Assembly (NCBI RefSeq): GCF_010681825.2
Contig: NZ_CP066776.1
Location: 1,240,001-1,304,000 of the forward strand
Source of the DNA: Sulfuriroseicoccus oceanibius
GTDB taxonomy: Bacteria > Verrucomicrobiota > Verrucomicrobiia > Verrucomicrobiales > SLCJ01
DNA length: 64,000 nt
Direction of reading: 5' to 3'
This document shows positions 7,980 to 17,088 of the stretch, one piece after another (position 1 is the first letter of the stretch; each line of letters opens with the position of its first letter). The notes beneath the pieces are model-generated. The model was given only the letters and a program-made list of their open reading frames with translations, was not told the DNA's origin and did no database searches. Made by a program: the position numbers and the translations under genes.

Positions 7980-8852
7980 TTACTCAGCGCCTGGGAGGCC
8001 GTTGAGTTCTGGTGCTTCTGCTTTTGGTGCGTTGCGCTTCATCACGTCCCAGAGCTTGGTGGTCTTGGGCTCGGTGTCGCCACCTGTGGCGAGGAAGAAC
8101 CCGTCTTCGATTGGGCCGGCGTCGATGTTGGTGGATGGTGTGCTGTCGCCAGTGAAGCGGGCTTCGACCATTGGCACCCATTTGCCATCGGTAGATTTCA
8201 CCCAACCGTTGGTGAAGTTGGCGGTGCGGGAGATTTTGGCCGACTCGTAGTTGCGGCGAAAGTCCTCAATGAACGAGTAATAGCCGCCGAGAGGTTCGCC
8301 GTGTTCGGTACGGAACTTTGCCATCAACTGCCAGACCTTGCGCTTTGAGTCGAAGAAGTAGCCGGAGAAGGTGGTGAACTTACCTTCAGGTTTGGCGTGG
8401 ACGGCGAAGCGCACGGGTTCGTCGATTTTCCAGTCGTAGGCGAAGAAGCTCTTGCTGCCGGTGCCTTCGCCGCCGAAGCGATCCGGGCGGACGCCTTCAC
8501 CGATTTCGATCACGCCGACGCGGTCCTCTTCCGGGGTGTCATCGGCGCGGATGTGGGCGCGTGGGTCGCTTTTCGAGTCCCAGACCGAGAAGATGATGAC
8601 CTTTTTGCCGTTGTGGAGCTCTTGCATGCCGAAGTAGCCCTTGTTGAAGCCCATGGCGCAGAAGTACGTGCCTGGAGCGGACTTGGTGGCGGTGACGTCG
8701 ACCATTGCCCATTCGCCGGGAGGGGCCTGGTAGCCGAGGTGGATTGAGCGGCACTGGCGTTTGACCAGTTCTTCTGGAGAAATGGCGGAGCTGGTGACCA
8801 CGGATGCGGCCAGCGCGAGCGCGCCCAGAGCGAGAGATGCGAGTTTGATCAT
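7980..8852 (-). CDS. Secreted DUF3472 domain-containing protein
   Basis: 290 residues with an N-terminal signal peptide (about 1-23: short positive start, then a Leu/Ala-rich core ending in SSA). The body matches the DUF3472 family: a beta-rich YFCAMGFNKGYFGMQEL segment, IIFSVWDSKSD, and a large central domain with FGGEGTGSKSFFAYDW. The family is found in many secreted bacterial proteins of unknown function, sometimes in carbohydrate-related contexts. The neighbours give no pathway clue. The protein is monocistronic with its own terminator. Confidence 0.78.
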   Translation of the reverse strand: MIKLASLALGALALAASVVTSSAISPEELVKRQCRSIHLGYQAPPGEWAMVDVTATKSAPGTYFCAMGFNKGYFGMQELHNGKKVIIFSVWDSKSDPRAHIRADDTPEEDRVGVIEIGEGVRPDRFGGEGTGSKSFFAYDWKIDEPVRFAVHAKPEGKFTTFSGYFFDSKRKVWQLMAKFRTEHGEPLGGYYSFIEDFRRNYESAKISRTANFTNGWVKSTDGKWVPMVEARFTGDSTPSTNIDAGPIEDGFFLATGGDTEPKTTKLWDVMKRNAPKAEAPELNGLPGAE

Positions 8853-8965
8853 GGGTGTGTGATGATTAGCTGCAACTTGTCATCATTGCGCAGCACATTA
8901 CGTCGGTGGGAGGTGAATTTGTCCGAGTTTCTGGTCGGTGGTGATGGGGCGGTGCTGGTAGGAGA

Positions 8966-9000
8966 CGAAAAATGCCCACCGCGGGGTGCGCGGTGGGCAT
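8966..9000 (-). terminator. Rho-independent terminator after bioB
   Basis: A perfect 12-bp stem (ATGCCCACCGCG / CGCGGTGGGCAT) with a 5-base loop. Read on the minus strand it is followed by TTTTTCG. It lies 40 bp past the bioB stop. Confidence 0.92.
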
Positions 9001-9040
9001 GGAGATCGGTGGTCGGTCAGAGTTGACCGTTCAAATGGTA

Positions 9041-10087
9041 TTAGTGCGAGCAGCAGCTTTCGTTGGTCGAGCAGGCTTCCGAGCTGCTGGCGACGACGTC
9101 GGCTGGCATGTTCTCGCGGTCGGCGTCCTTTTCCGGTGGCATCAGCGAGCGGTCAGGCTTTTGCGGGGTAAGGTTGAGGTCTGCCATCAGTGCGAGGTCT
9201 TGTTCAACCTGTGGGTTCTTCGCGGTGAGGAGTTTCTCGCCGTAGAAGATCGAGTTGGCACCGGCGTAGAAGCAGAGTGTCTGGGCTTCGCGGGAAAGTT
9301 GGGTGCGGCCTGCCGAGAGGCGGACTTTGGCTTTCGGGATGGCGATGCGGGCGGTGGCGATCATGCGCACCAGGTCGAAGGTCTCGACTGGTGGAGCGCC
9401 TTCGAGCGGGGTGCCTGGCATTGGCATCAGCGAGTTGATCGGCACCGACTCGGGAGCCGGGTTGAACGACGAAAGCACCTCAAGCATGCGGAGGCGGTCG
9501 TCTGTGGTTTCACCGAGACCGAGGATGCCGCCCGAGCAGACCGACATACCGGCGTCCTGCACGTTTTTGATCGTATTGAGGCGGTCTTCGTAGGTGTGGG
9601 TGGTGACGATGTTCGGGTAGTGTTCCGGCGAGGTGTCGATGTTGTGGTTGTATGCGGTGACACCGGCATCGCGCAGGAGCTTGGCTTCTTCAGGGCCGAC
9701 TTCACCGAGGGTGACGCAGACTTCCATGCCGAGGCTGGAGACCGACTGGATGATATCGATCACCTGGTCGAAGCGTTTGGTGCCGGCGCGGACGCCTTTC
9801 CAGGCGGCGCCCATGCAGAAGCGGGTCGAGCCGTTGTTGCGTGCGGCTTCGGCGCGCTCCATGACGGCGTCTTTTTCCATCAAGCGCTCGGCGGTGACGT
9901 CGTTTTTGTAGCGCGAGCTTTGGGCGCAGTATCCGCAGTCTTCCGAGCAGCCGCCGGTTTTGATCGAGAGCAAGGTGCAGAGCTGCACTTCGTTCTTCGG
10001 CCAGTTGGCTTCGTGGACTTCGCGGGCTTGCTTGAGCAGGTCAAAGAACGGCTGCTCGTAGATGGCTTTGAGATCGTCGAATTTCAT
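9041..10087 (-). CDS. bioB: Biotin synthase
   Basis: A 348-residue radical-SAM enzyme that inserts sulfur into dethiobiotin. The SAM [4Fe-4S] cysteines are Cys47, Cys51 and Cys54 in GGCSEDCGYCAQSS. Further family markers are FCMGAAWKG, VCVTLGEV, AYNHNIDTS, SVCSGGILGLGE and the VRLSAGR segment, whose Arg binds the auxiliary [2Fe-2S] cluster in known BioB. The last 15 residues form a Ser/Cys-rich tail (two Cys then His at the end) beyond the normal fold. No other bio genes are adjacent, so biotin synthesis is split or partly salvaged here. Confidence 0.95.
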   Translation of the reverse strand: MKFDDLKAIYEQPFFDLLKQAREVHEANWPKNEVQLCTLLSIKTGGCSEDCGYCAQSSRYKNDVTAERLMEKDAVMERAEAARNNGSTRFCMGAAWKGVRAGTKRFDQVIDIIQSVSSLGMEVCVTLGEVGPEEAKLLRDAGVTAYNHNIDTSPEHYPNIVTTHTYEDRLNTIKNVQDAGMSVCSGGILGLGETTDDRLRMLEVLSSFNPAPESVPINSLMPMPGTPLEGAPPVETFDLVRMIATARIAIPKAKVRLSAGRTQLSREAQTLCFYAGANSIFYGEKLLTAKNPQVEQDLALMADLNLTPQKPDRSLMPPEKDADRENMPADVVASSSEACSTNESCCSH

Positions 10088-10193
10088 AGGTGATTGGTTA
10101 AAGCAAGATGGATCAAAGAGTGCACAGAGAGGCTTTCGGCTGTGTTTTCTTGGTTGATCGGTTTGGTTTTGGAAATGGATGAGCGGCTGCGCC

Positions 10194-10240
10194 GGATGGG
10201 GCTGGCGGCCGGACTGGAGACCGGTGGTCCGTCGCGCACT
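10194..10240. repeat. Solo copy of a hairpin module shared with the 25-kb array
   Basis: The segment ggccggactggagaccgg continuing to tggtccg closely matches the ggccggattggaaaccgg...cggtccg module found in every unit of the tandem array near 25 kb. Here it stands alone between bioB and the secreted His/Cys protein gene. No gene is seen in 10088-10307. Confidence 0.65.
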
Positions 10241-10307
10241 GCTTGTTAAAAAGATTCGCTTGGTTTCGGCTGGGGGCTCTGTGGTTGGGGACTGGGTGTG
10301 AAATCAT

Positions 10308-11084
10308 CTACTGCGCCCACTTGCCGTTGGGCGAGCTGAGGGTGGGGAGGATGCGGTTGCCGACTCCTGAGTAGTCTGTTTTACCGACGGCTCCCCACAT
10401 TTTCATGCCGGTGGCGCGGCGCCAGGCCTTGGTGAATGCTTCGGCGCTGTGGCAGCCCCAGCTTTTGGCGAAGCCTTTGCGGTGGAACGCACGCTTGTTG
10501 AGGTATGCCAGATCCGATGAGTGGATGAACTGACCGCTGGCTCCGGAGTAGAGGGAGCTGTAGTCGATGAGGAATGCGTGTTTGTTTGAGTGGCCGAAGA
10601 ACTCGAACTGAACGATGCGGTTCGAGCTGCGGTTATTGCCACGGTTGATGTAGTCTACGACTTCTTTGGCGTGGCTGAACCAGCGGATGTTGACGTTGTT
10701 TTTCTCAGCCAGGCGGTTGATCCAGTCGGTGTAGGGTTTGCCATCTGCGGCGGCGCGGAGGACGTAGCCGGGGCGGTAGACCAGCCACGTGATGGTGGAT
10801 GGTTGCACGCCTTTGTTTATGAGCTCAATCGTCCGCACGTTGGTAGCGGCGACGAAGTTAGCCCACCAGCGGTCATGGCGGTGTGCTTCGACGCGCAGAT
10901 CTTCCCACTTCCGCAACGCCGGGCCACCACAGAGGATGATGGTTTCTCCCTGCAGGCGGGCGCCGGCGGCGTCACTGGTGTCGACAGCGCGGGCTTCGGT
11001 CTGCGGGGCGGCGTATGCGTTGGTGACCGGGACGGCTGCCGCCAGAGCGGCAACCGCGGTTAGAAGCGGGAGGAATCTAGGCAT
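10308..11084 (-). CDS. Secreted protein of unknown function with possible clan-CD-like His/Cys pair
   Basis: 258 residues with a signal peptide (about 1-25). I do not recognise the family. A hydrophobic strand leads into RIVQFEFFGHSN (His165), and about 45 residues later KSWGCHSAEAF carries Cys211. A His and Cys each at the end of a strand, in that order and spacing, is the arrangement of caspase-fold (clan CD) peptidases, so a secreted cysteine-peptidase-like fold is possible but unproven. The ATG at 11084 is preferred to one three codons upstream because a normal signal peptide begins there. The start lies 30 bp after the lysA stop, so it is probably the third gene of the GT39-lysA operon. 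Confidence 0.68.
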   Translation of the reverse strand: MPRFLPLLTAVAALAAAVPVTNAYAAPQTEARAVDTSDAAGARLQGETIILCGGPALRKWEDLRVEAHRHDRWWANFVAATNVRTIELINKGVQPSTITWLVYRPGYVLRAAADGKPYTDWINRLAEKNNVNIRWFSHAKEVVDYINRGNNRSSNRIVQFEFFGHSNKHAFLIDYSSLYSGASGQFIHSSDLAYLNKRAFHRKGFAKSWGCHSAEAFTKAWRRATGMKMWGAVGKTDYSGVGNRILPTLSSPNGKWAQ

Positions 11085-11114
11085 GACGGCCACAGAATGG
11101 ACGGATGTGGGCGA

Positions 11115-12413
11115 TTATGGAAGCAGAGATTCACCTGCAATCAGATCATCGAGAGTCTGGCGCTTGCGGATGAGGTGGACTTGCTCGCCATCGACCATGA
11201 CCTCGGCCGGGAGTGGGCGCGAGTTGTAGTTCGATGCCATGGTGAACCCGTAAGCACCGGCGCTGAGTAGCGCGATGAGGTTACCTTGCTCGAGTTTTGG
11301 CAGGTCTGCGTTTTGGACGAAGAAGTCGCCGGTTTCGCAGATTGGGCCAACCACGTCGATGGTTTCCTTTTCGTCGGTGGTCGGCTCGGCGACAGGGACG
11401 ATGTCGTGATGGCCTTCGTAGAGGGCCGGGCGGATGAGGTCGCCCATGCCGGAGTCGACGATTTGGAAGGTTTTGGCGTCGCCTTTCTTGGTGTAGAGCA
11501 CCTTGGTGACGAGAGCGCCGGCGTTGCCCGCGATGAGTCGGCCGGGTTCGAGCAGGATGCGCAGGCCGAGGTTTTTGAGTTCAGGCAGGATGGCTGCAGC
11601 GTAGCGGTCGATGGTCAATGGGCTGGCGCTAGGCGAGTCATTGGTCCACCAGTCCGGGTGGCCGGATGGGAGGGTTTCGTGGTAGACGATGCCGACGCCG
11701 CCACCGATCGAGAAGAACTCGATGCCGTAGGTTTCCTTGAGCTTGGCGGCGAGCGGGGCGACTTTCTTCACCGCTTCGATGAATGGATCGACCGAGGTGA
11801 GCTGCGAGCCGATGTGCATCTGCAAACCATGGAGCTTCACATTTGGCAGGCGCTCCGCGGCGTCTGCGTAGGCGGCTTCGATGCGGCTGAAGTCGATGCC
11901 AAACTTATTCTCCGACTTGCCGGTGGAGATGTACTTGTGGGTCTTGGCGTCGACGTTTGGGTTCACGCGCAGAGCGACTGGCGCGACTTTGCCCATATCA
12001 CCGGCGACCTGGTTGATGGTTTCGAGCTCGGCGAGGCTCTCGACATTGATCGAGTAGATGTCGTTTTCCAAGGCGTAGCGCAGTTCGTCGACGGTCTTGC
12101 CGACGCCGGCGAATGTGCAGCGGCGTGGGTCGCCGCCGGCCTTGATGACGCGGAAAAGCTCACCCGCTGAGACGATGTCGAAGCCACTGCCGAGCTTGGC
12201 CAATGTGTTGATCACTGCCAAGTTTGAGTTGGCTTTGACCGCGTAGCAGACCATGTGGTCGACCGGAGCCATGGCCTGGTCGAGGCGGGTGTAGTGGTCG
12301 CTGAGTGTGGCTTTGCTGTAGACGTAGGTCGGGGTGCCGAACTGCTTGGCGATCGAGGCGATGTCAACGCCCTCGCAGTGAAGGCTGCCGTTTTCGTAGT
12401 CGAAAGAGTGCAT
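11115..12413 (-). CDS. lysA: Diaminopimelate decarboxylase
   Basis: A 432-residue PLP enzyme of the alanine-racemase fold that converts meso-diaminopimelate to lysine. The PLP lysine is Lys60 in CYAVKANSN. Other family elements are HGLQMHIGSQL, the phosphate-binding FFSIGGGVG, LEPGRLIAGNAG, and the C-terminal active-site segments GPICETGDFF and GAYGFTMASNYNSRP. Length is normal. It lies between a GT39-type glycosyltransferase gene (33 bp gap) and a secreted protein gene (30 bp gap) on the same strand, which suggests one transcript without an obvious pathway link. Confidence 0.95.
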   Translation of the reverse strand: MHSFDYENGSLHCEGVDIASIAKQFGTPTYVYSKATLSDHYTRLDQAMAPVDHMVCYAVKANSNLAVINTLAKLGSGFDIVSAGELFRVIKAGGDPRRCTFAGVGKTVDELRYALENDIYSINVESLAELETINQVAGDMGKVAPVALRVNPNVDAKTHKYISTGKSENKFGIDFSRIEAAYADAAERLPNVKLHGLQMHIGSQLTSVDPFIEAVKKVAPLAAKLKETYGIEFFSIGGGVGIVYHETLPSGHPDWWTNDSPSASPLTIDRYAAAILPELKNLGLRILLEPGRLIAGNAGALVTKVLYTKKGDAKTFQIVDSGMGDLIRPALYEGHHDIVPVAEPTTDEKETIDVVGPICETGDFFVQNADLPKLEQGNLIALLSAGAYGFTMASNYNSRPLPAEVMVDGEQVHLIRKRQTLDDLIAGESLLP

Positions 12414-12446
12414 GATTGGATGTGTATGGTTCGCGGAAAACGTCGG

Positions 12447-14363
12447 TCATTCGCCGACATATTTCATCAGGAAAAATGTGTGTCGTGGGTCGTTCGAGAC
12501 GAAGCGTTGGACGAGGGTGAAGTAAGCCGGATTATCGAGCAGATCAAATCCGTCCGGGATGACGACACGGTTGAAACTTTGGTTGCCGTAGCAGATGAAG
12601 AGCGGACGACCGGTTTCGCGGGATTTGGCGATCAGCTGTTCGATTTCATCGCGGGAGCTGATACCTCGAACATCAGGATCGACCATTTCTTCCATGACTT
12701 CTCCGGCGAGTCCATAGGTGGCTGCGAGCGGAGCCACGCCGGAGTCGGTTTCGATCTGGTCCAGCTTGGAGCTGATTTGCGGCAGGGGTTCGTGGACGTG
12801 TTGGAACAGGTTGCTGATCTGGGGGGAGGCGAGCAGGGCGAAGAACAGCACACCGGTGGCAGCACCGAGGATGCGGCGTCCGGCGGATGGTCGCGTGGTC
12901 CAGAAGACGCCCATGCCAAGTGCAAGCGGCAACGGCAGGTAGGCGACAAAGCGCGGGTAGAAGAACATGTCGGCCGCAGCGCTGAGGCCGACGACCAATG
13001 CGGCGCTAACGATCAATCCTAAAGCCAGCCAACCTGCGGTGCGGGTGGCTGGCTTTTTCAGCATCACCCCGATACCTGCGAGGGTGAACAACGCGGAAAG
13101 CGAGGCCCAGACCCAGCCGATGGTTGGGTTGGTGTAGCGGGATTTGAACGTGGTGATCGGGAGGTCGCCACTTACGACAGGAACGTCGAATGGGATGCCG
13201 ATGAGCCAGTTGGACGCGGTGTCGGAGAGGGTTGCCTCGCCGACGCGGAGGTAGTCGGACTCCGAAGGGGGCTTGAGGTCGGTGTATTGTTTGAGTTGGA
13301 TCAGGTTTGGCCCCATGACCTGGAGGAAGAGGCAGGCAGCGACTCCGCTGGTGAGGATGATTTTGGAGAACAGAGGCCAAAGAGGTGTGTGGTCGCGACG
13401 TTTGGCGGCAATTCCTTGGCCGATGACGACAGCCAGCATCGGTAGGATGAGCAGGGCGTTCTGCACCGAGAGCCACATCAGGTAGCTTTGGGCAAAGCCG
13501 AAGAGAGCCCACCATCGCCACTTGCCGGAGCGCACGATGCCGGTGACGGCGTGCAGTGCGACGAGGATGAAGCACATGGTGAGGCCGTAGGAGCGGGCGT
13601 CGACCGACCAGCGGATGGCCCACGGGTGGATGGCGAGGAAGATGGCGGCGAGCAGACCGGCGAGTGGTAGGTTCCAACGCACCAGCAGCCAGCCGATGAG
13701 GAAGATGGATGCGAGCGCGGCCAGGAACGATGGCAGGCGCAGGAAGAATGGGGAGAGCTGCGAGCGGTCGGCGCCGGTGATGGCTTGCCATGCGCTGTGG
13801 GTCAGGCGCGATGGCACCGAGAAGGCGACGTGGTTGGTCGGCTTGCGGTAGTAGAATGCGGTCTCCTCCCACTTGGCGGGGCGGAATTTGGCTTCACCGA
13901 AGAGCGGATCCTTTTTGTCAAAGCGGTGGTAGCCGTTGACTCGTTGGGCGTTGTGGAGCTCGTCGTGCCAAAGTCCGCCGGTGGCGGTTTGGTAGCGGAG
14001 CGCACCGCCGAGAGCGACGACCAGAGCGAGCGCGATCCAGATCCAACGCGGGGTTGTTTTGGTGGATGCGGTGGCGGGTGCTGTGCCTCGGCGATGCCAC
14101 AGCGGGAGAGTGAGCGCGAGGAGGGCGCAGATGCCGGCGTTGATCCAGGCGAAGAGATGAGTCCCCCAGCGGGCGTAGTCACGGGTTTTTGCCCATTCGC
14201 CGGCGTTCCATTTCTCCTGAATGGCTGTGAGGGATTTGGCCGGATCCTCAGGCACGCCTTGGAGCCAGAGGAAAAACACAGTCAACGCACCGAGCACGCA
14301 CCAAAGCCAGAAGCGCTCGGACTTTTGGAGTGTTCGGAATCGGTTGATGAGCTCGGTGGTCAT
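12447..14363 (-). CDS. Multi-pass glycosyltransferase family 39-type protein
   Basis: A 638-residue membrane protein with about eleven or twelve hydrophobic helices. After the first helix (about 18-35) and a second pair near 70-120, a periplasmic loop contains GGLWHDELHNA, in which Asp134-Glu135 match the catalytic acidic pair of ArnT/PMT-like (GT-C) glycosyltransferases. A C-terminal soluble domain starts at about residue 500. Such enzymes move sugars from polyprenyl-phosphate donors to lipid or protein acceptors at the outer face of the inner membrane. The acceptor is unknown. It is the first gene of an apparent operon with lysA. Confidence 0.78.
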   Translation of the reverse strand: MTTELINRFRTLQKSERFWLWCVLGALTVFFLWLQGVPEDPAKSLTAIQEKWNAGEWAKTRDYARWGTHLFAWINAGICALLALTLPLWHRRGTAPATASTKTTPRWIWIALALVVALGGALRYQTATGGLWHDELHNAQRVNGYHRFDKKDPLFGEAKFRPAKWEETAFYYRKPTNHVAFSVPSRLTHSAWQAITGADRSQLSPFFLRLPSFLAALASIFLIGWLLVRWNLPLAGLLAAIFLAIHPWAIRWSVDARSYGLTMCFILVALHAVTGIVRSGKWRWWALFGFAQSYLMWLSVQNALLILPMLAVVIGQGIAAKRRDHTPLWPLFSKIILTSGVAACLFLQVMGPNLIQLKQYTDLKPPSESDYLRVGEATLSDTASNWLIGIPFDVPVVSGDLPITTFKSRYTNPTIGWVWASLSALFTLAGIGVMLKKPATRTAGWLALGLIVSAALVVGLSAAADMFFYPRFVAYLPLPLALGMGVFWTTRPSAGRRILGAATGVLFFALLASPQISNLFQHVHEPLPQISSKLDQIETDSGVAPLAATYGLAGEVMEEMVDPDVRGISSRDEIEQLIAKSRETGRPLFICYGNQSFNRVVIPDGFDLLDNPAYFTLVQRFVSNDPRHTFFLMKYVGE

Positions 14364-14511
14364 AGGTGGTGGGCCTTTAGATTGACGATATCCCTAATCG
14401 CAAGCGTTGTGAGTTGCTTGTTGCCGTGGCGCCGTATTCCGACCGGCCATCGGGCGAGTTTTTTTTCCTTGGCGGTGTTTCACGCTCGGCCGATTGGCTT
14501 TTTTCGGATCA

Positions 14512-14576
14512 CCCAAGGTGACGTCGCCTGAGGCTCCTTTCACCTTGGGCTGGTTTGCGTATCCCCTTCGGGGAAG
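14512..14576. repeat. Dispersed hairpin repeat, copy 1
   Basis: CCCAAGGTGA pairs with TCACCTTGGG a short distance on, with GCCTGAGGC between them, and a second small hairpin (CCCCTTCGGGG) follows. The same arrangement and nearly the same sequence recurs near 19.7 kb. It lies in the 285-bp gap 14364-14648, in which I see no gene. Confidence 0.8.
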
Positions 14577-14648
14577 TTAGGAGCAAGCGCGTTAGCGAAG
14601 AGTCATGTTAATCATGTGAATCCTGTCTAAAAAGCAGATGAGGGAGCG

Positions 14649-15332
14649 CTACTCCTTTTCGCCGAACTTCCAGGAGAGGGTCTTCACAACGAGCTCGTTG
14701 CCTTCGATGGTGAGGGCGGTGATCTGTTGCAGCATAGGCTTGTTTTCCACTGGCAGGGTGAAGCGTTCGGTCACGTTGTAAACCGAGAAGTGCTCTTGGA
14801 ACCAGTCGGGGATTTCGCGGTCGCCGTCGACGCGGAGGGCTTTGACGCGGAAGATCGGGTAGCCTTTCGGGGTTTCCGGGACCACGTCGATTTCGCCGTT
14901 CATGTAGCGTTGGCCGCTTTCCCATGGGAGGCGGTTGATGGGGTAGGCGATGCGGGCGGTGATTTTGCCGTCTCCGATGGAGAGAACTTTGAGTTGGCCT
15001 TTGAGTTCCTCGAGTGTTTTGCGCGTGGCGATGAGGTGGTTCAAGTCCGCGGCGGTGACGCGCAGTTCGTAGGCGGTGCCTTCGTGGACGGCCTGGCTGA
15101 AGCTGCCGATGCGTTCTTCGAAGGCGGAGTCGTCGGCGAGGCGGTCGATGGAGATGGCTGTCGGCTCAGGATCGGTGAAGGCATCGATCTGGTTGCTGCG
15201 TTCCACACCTTGCCAGATGGCGTAGACGATCAATGCGACAAAGAAGACGGCGGCACAGGCGACGATGAGGCAGCTCGGGACGATGCTGTGCCGTGGTTCG
15301 TTCGATGGTTGGGTGGTCGGTTGGTTGGCCAT
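14649..15332 (-). CDS. Membrane-anchored protein of unknown function
   Basis: 227 residues. A single transmembrane helix at about 20-42 is preceded by a Thr/Pro/Gln-rich cytoplasmic start, and the rest is an extracytoplasmic domain. The visible elements (ELRVTAADLNHLIAT, IPDWFQEHFSVYNV) do not let me name a family. The start at MANQP is chosen because the longer frame runs antisense through mnmA. A start six codons earlier (15350) is also possible. It is divergent from mnmA and monocistronic. Confidence 0.65.
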   Translation of the reverse strand: MANQPTTQPSNEPRHSIVPSCLIVACAAVFFVALIVYAIWQGVERSNQIDAFTDPEPTAISIDRLADDSAFEERIGSFSQAVHEGTAYELRVTAADLNHLIATRKTLEELKGQLKVLSIGDGKITARIAYPINRLPWESGQRYMNGEIDVVPETPKGYPIFRVKALRVDGDREIPDWFQEHFSVYNVTERFTLPVENKPMLQQITALTIEGNELVVKTLSWKFGEKE

Positions 15333-15446
15333 GGTAATGTGTTTACGCATAGCGAGATTCGAGCCGCTGTCACCTGTGGATTCGATGAGGGGAATGCGGA
15401 CATCGAGCGCCAGTTGATTGGATGAGCGGAACGAGTACAGTGGCGC

Positions 15447-16541
15447 ATGGCTAGAATTCTCGTTGGATTGTCCGGAGGCGTGGACAGCGCGGTCGCCGCA
15501 GCATTGCTGCAGCGGCAGGGCCACGATGTGGTCGGGGCGTACATGAAGAACTGGATCAACGAAGAGAACATCGTCGGCAATTGCCCGTGGATGGAAGACA
15601 TCGAGGATGCCCGCGCCGTGGCGGAGAAACTCGGGATCGAGTTCCGCGTGGTGAACTTGATGAAGGACTACCGCGACCGGGTGGTGAAGTATTTGCTCAG
15701 CGGCTACGAGTCGGGAGTGACTCCGAACCCGGATGTGATGTGCAACCGCGAGATGAAGTTTGGTGTGTTCCTTGATTATGCGTTGGAGCACGGCTTCGAA
15801 GCGGTGGCGACCGGGCATTACTGCCGCCGCCGGGAGAACGCGGATGGGACGTTTGACCTGCTGCGCGGAGTCGATGGCAACAAAGACCAAAGCTACTTTT
15901 TGGCGCTGGTGAACCAGTATCAGCTGGAGCATGCGCGCTTCCCAGTGGGCGAGCTGACCAAGCCCGAGGTGCGTGAGCTGGCGCAGGAGCTCGATTTGCC
16001 AAACGCAACCAAGAAGGACAGCCAGGGGATTTGCTTCATCGGCGAGATCAAGATGAGCGACTTCCTGAAGAATTTCGTGCCGGATAGTCCGGGCAACATT
16101 GTGACTGTCGACGGCAAAGTGGTCGGGAGGCACGAGGGCTTGCACTTGTACACACTCGGCCAACGCAAGGGTCACGGAGTCGCGTCGCCGCGTCATGGGG
16201 TGGCGTATGTGGTTGTTGCCAAGAACCCGGAGCGCAATGAGCTGGTGGTCGGCTACGACGAGCCGGAGACGCCAGGGCTTTACACCAAGTCGTGCACGTT
16301 GATGGAGCTGAGCTTCCCGAATGGGGAGCTCAGCGGAGAGGTGCGTGTGTTGGCGCAGCCTCGGTACCGCACCAGCGCCGAGCCGGCGACCTTGGTGATC
16401 TCAGAGGACGGGAAGTCAGCCGAGTTGGTCTTTGACGACCCCCAGCGCGCGCTCACGCCGGGCCAGATCTGCGCTATCTATGACTTGGAGGATCAGGCAC
16501 TCGTGGTGGGGGCTGTGTTTGCTGAGATCCATCCAGAGTAG
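15447..16541 (+). CDS. mnmA: tRNA-specific 2-thiouridylase MnmA
   Basis: A 364-residue ATP-pyrophosphatase that thiolates U34 of Lys, Glu and Gln tRNAs. The PP-loop is LSGGVDS (residues 8-14). The catalytic cysteines are Cys99 in NPDVMCNREMKF and Cys196 in SQGICFIGE. The tRNA-contacting elements GHYCRR and NKDQSYFLALV are present, and the C-terminal barrel includes LYTLGQRKG. Length and domain order are standard. Both cysteines are kept, so it should be active as a two-cysteine persulfide relay enzyme. Confidence 0.96.
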   Translation: MARILVGLSGGVDSAVAAALLQRQGHDVVGAYMKNWINEENIVGNCPWMEDIEDARAVAEKLGIEFRVVNLMKDYRDRVVKYLLSGYESGVTPNPDVMCNREMKFGVFLDYALEHGFEAVATGHYCRRRENADGTFDLLRGVDGNKDQSYFLALVNQYQLEHARFPVGELTKPEVRELAQELDLPNATKKDSQGICFIGEIKMSDFLKNFVPDSPGNIVTVDGKVVGRHEGLHLYTLGQRKGHGVASPRHGVAYVVVAKNPERNELVVGYDEPETPGLYTKSCTLMELSFPNGELSGEVRVLAQPRYRTSAEPATLVISEDGKSAELVFDDPQRALTPGQICAIYDLEDQALVVGAVFAEIHPE

Positions 16542-16551
16542 GGGAGGACAT

Positions 16552-16583
16552 AAAAATAGGACCTATGGGTCGCATAGGTCCTA
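16552..16583 (-). terminator. Terminator of the DUF2721 gene, ATAGG/CCTAT type
   Basis: A perfect 11-bp stem (TAGGACCTATG / CATAGGTCCTA). Read on the minus strand it is followed by TTTTTAT. The core resembles the terminator after hisF. Confidence 0.82.
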
Positions 16584-16612
16584 ACGGGTGGTGGCTATCG
16601 TTTATTGGTTGT

Positions 16613-17014
16613 CTATTGGTCGTCCTGGCGGTCCATTTCGTTGAGCAGGATGGCGAGTGCCCCGCCTGAGATGAAGACTTCCAGAGCCAGGCAGGTGAGT
16701 GAAATGCCCATGAGGAAGAGTGCGAGGCCGAAGGTGATCCAGCCGGCCAAGTTGAAGCCTAGCATTACGGTGACCATTGAGATCACGCAGCAGAGCAGGC
16801 TGAGCGCGCCATAGAGCTGCATTGAGCGGATCAGTTTCATGCGGCGGCGCAGGTTTTCGATCTGTGCGCGGAGCATGGGTTCGCCGTTCCTCAGCCAGTC
16901 ATCGTGCAGCTTGCGGATGAGCGCTGCCAGATGGAGGAAGCGGTTGGTGAACGAGAGGAAGAGCAAGCTCACCGCGGGGAACAACAAAGCAGGTGTGGAA
17001 ATTTCCAGAATCAC
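16613..17014 (-). CDS. DUF2721 family membrane protein
   Basis: 133 residues with a hydrophobic N-terminus (5-28), a basic cytoplasmic stretch (about 38-65, including MLRAQIENLRRRMKLIRS) and two further helices at about 68-90 and 93-118. The pattern matches DUF2721: an N-terminal helix, a polar segment with NR...RI-type residues, then two helices and a short acidic tail. Function of the family is unknown. It is convergent with mnmA and lies 74 bp downstream of the sugar dehydrogenase gene on the same strand. Confidence 0.78.
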   Translation of the reverse strand: MILEISTPALLFPAVSLLFLSFTNRFLHLAALIRKLHDDWLRNGEPMLRAQIENLRRRMKLIRSMQLYGALSLLCCVISMVTVMLGFNLAGWITFGLALFLMGISLTCLALEVFISGGALAILLNEMDRQDDQ

Positions 17015-17088
17015 GCGGCTACGATACGCTGGGATGGGTCGATGTCACGGTGGGGAATCGGCACAAACGCAGGTGGCGCGGAGCTTAC

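Noticed and set aside
10113-10307. A 64-codon minus-strand ORF between bioB and the secreted-protein gene
   Set aside because: Low-complexity peptide overlapping a repeat module, with no ribosome-binding site.
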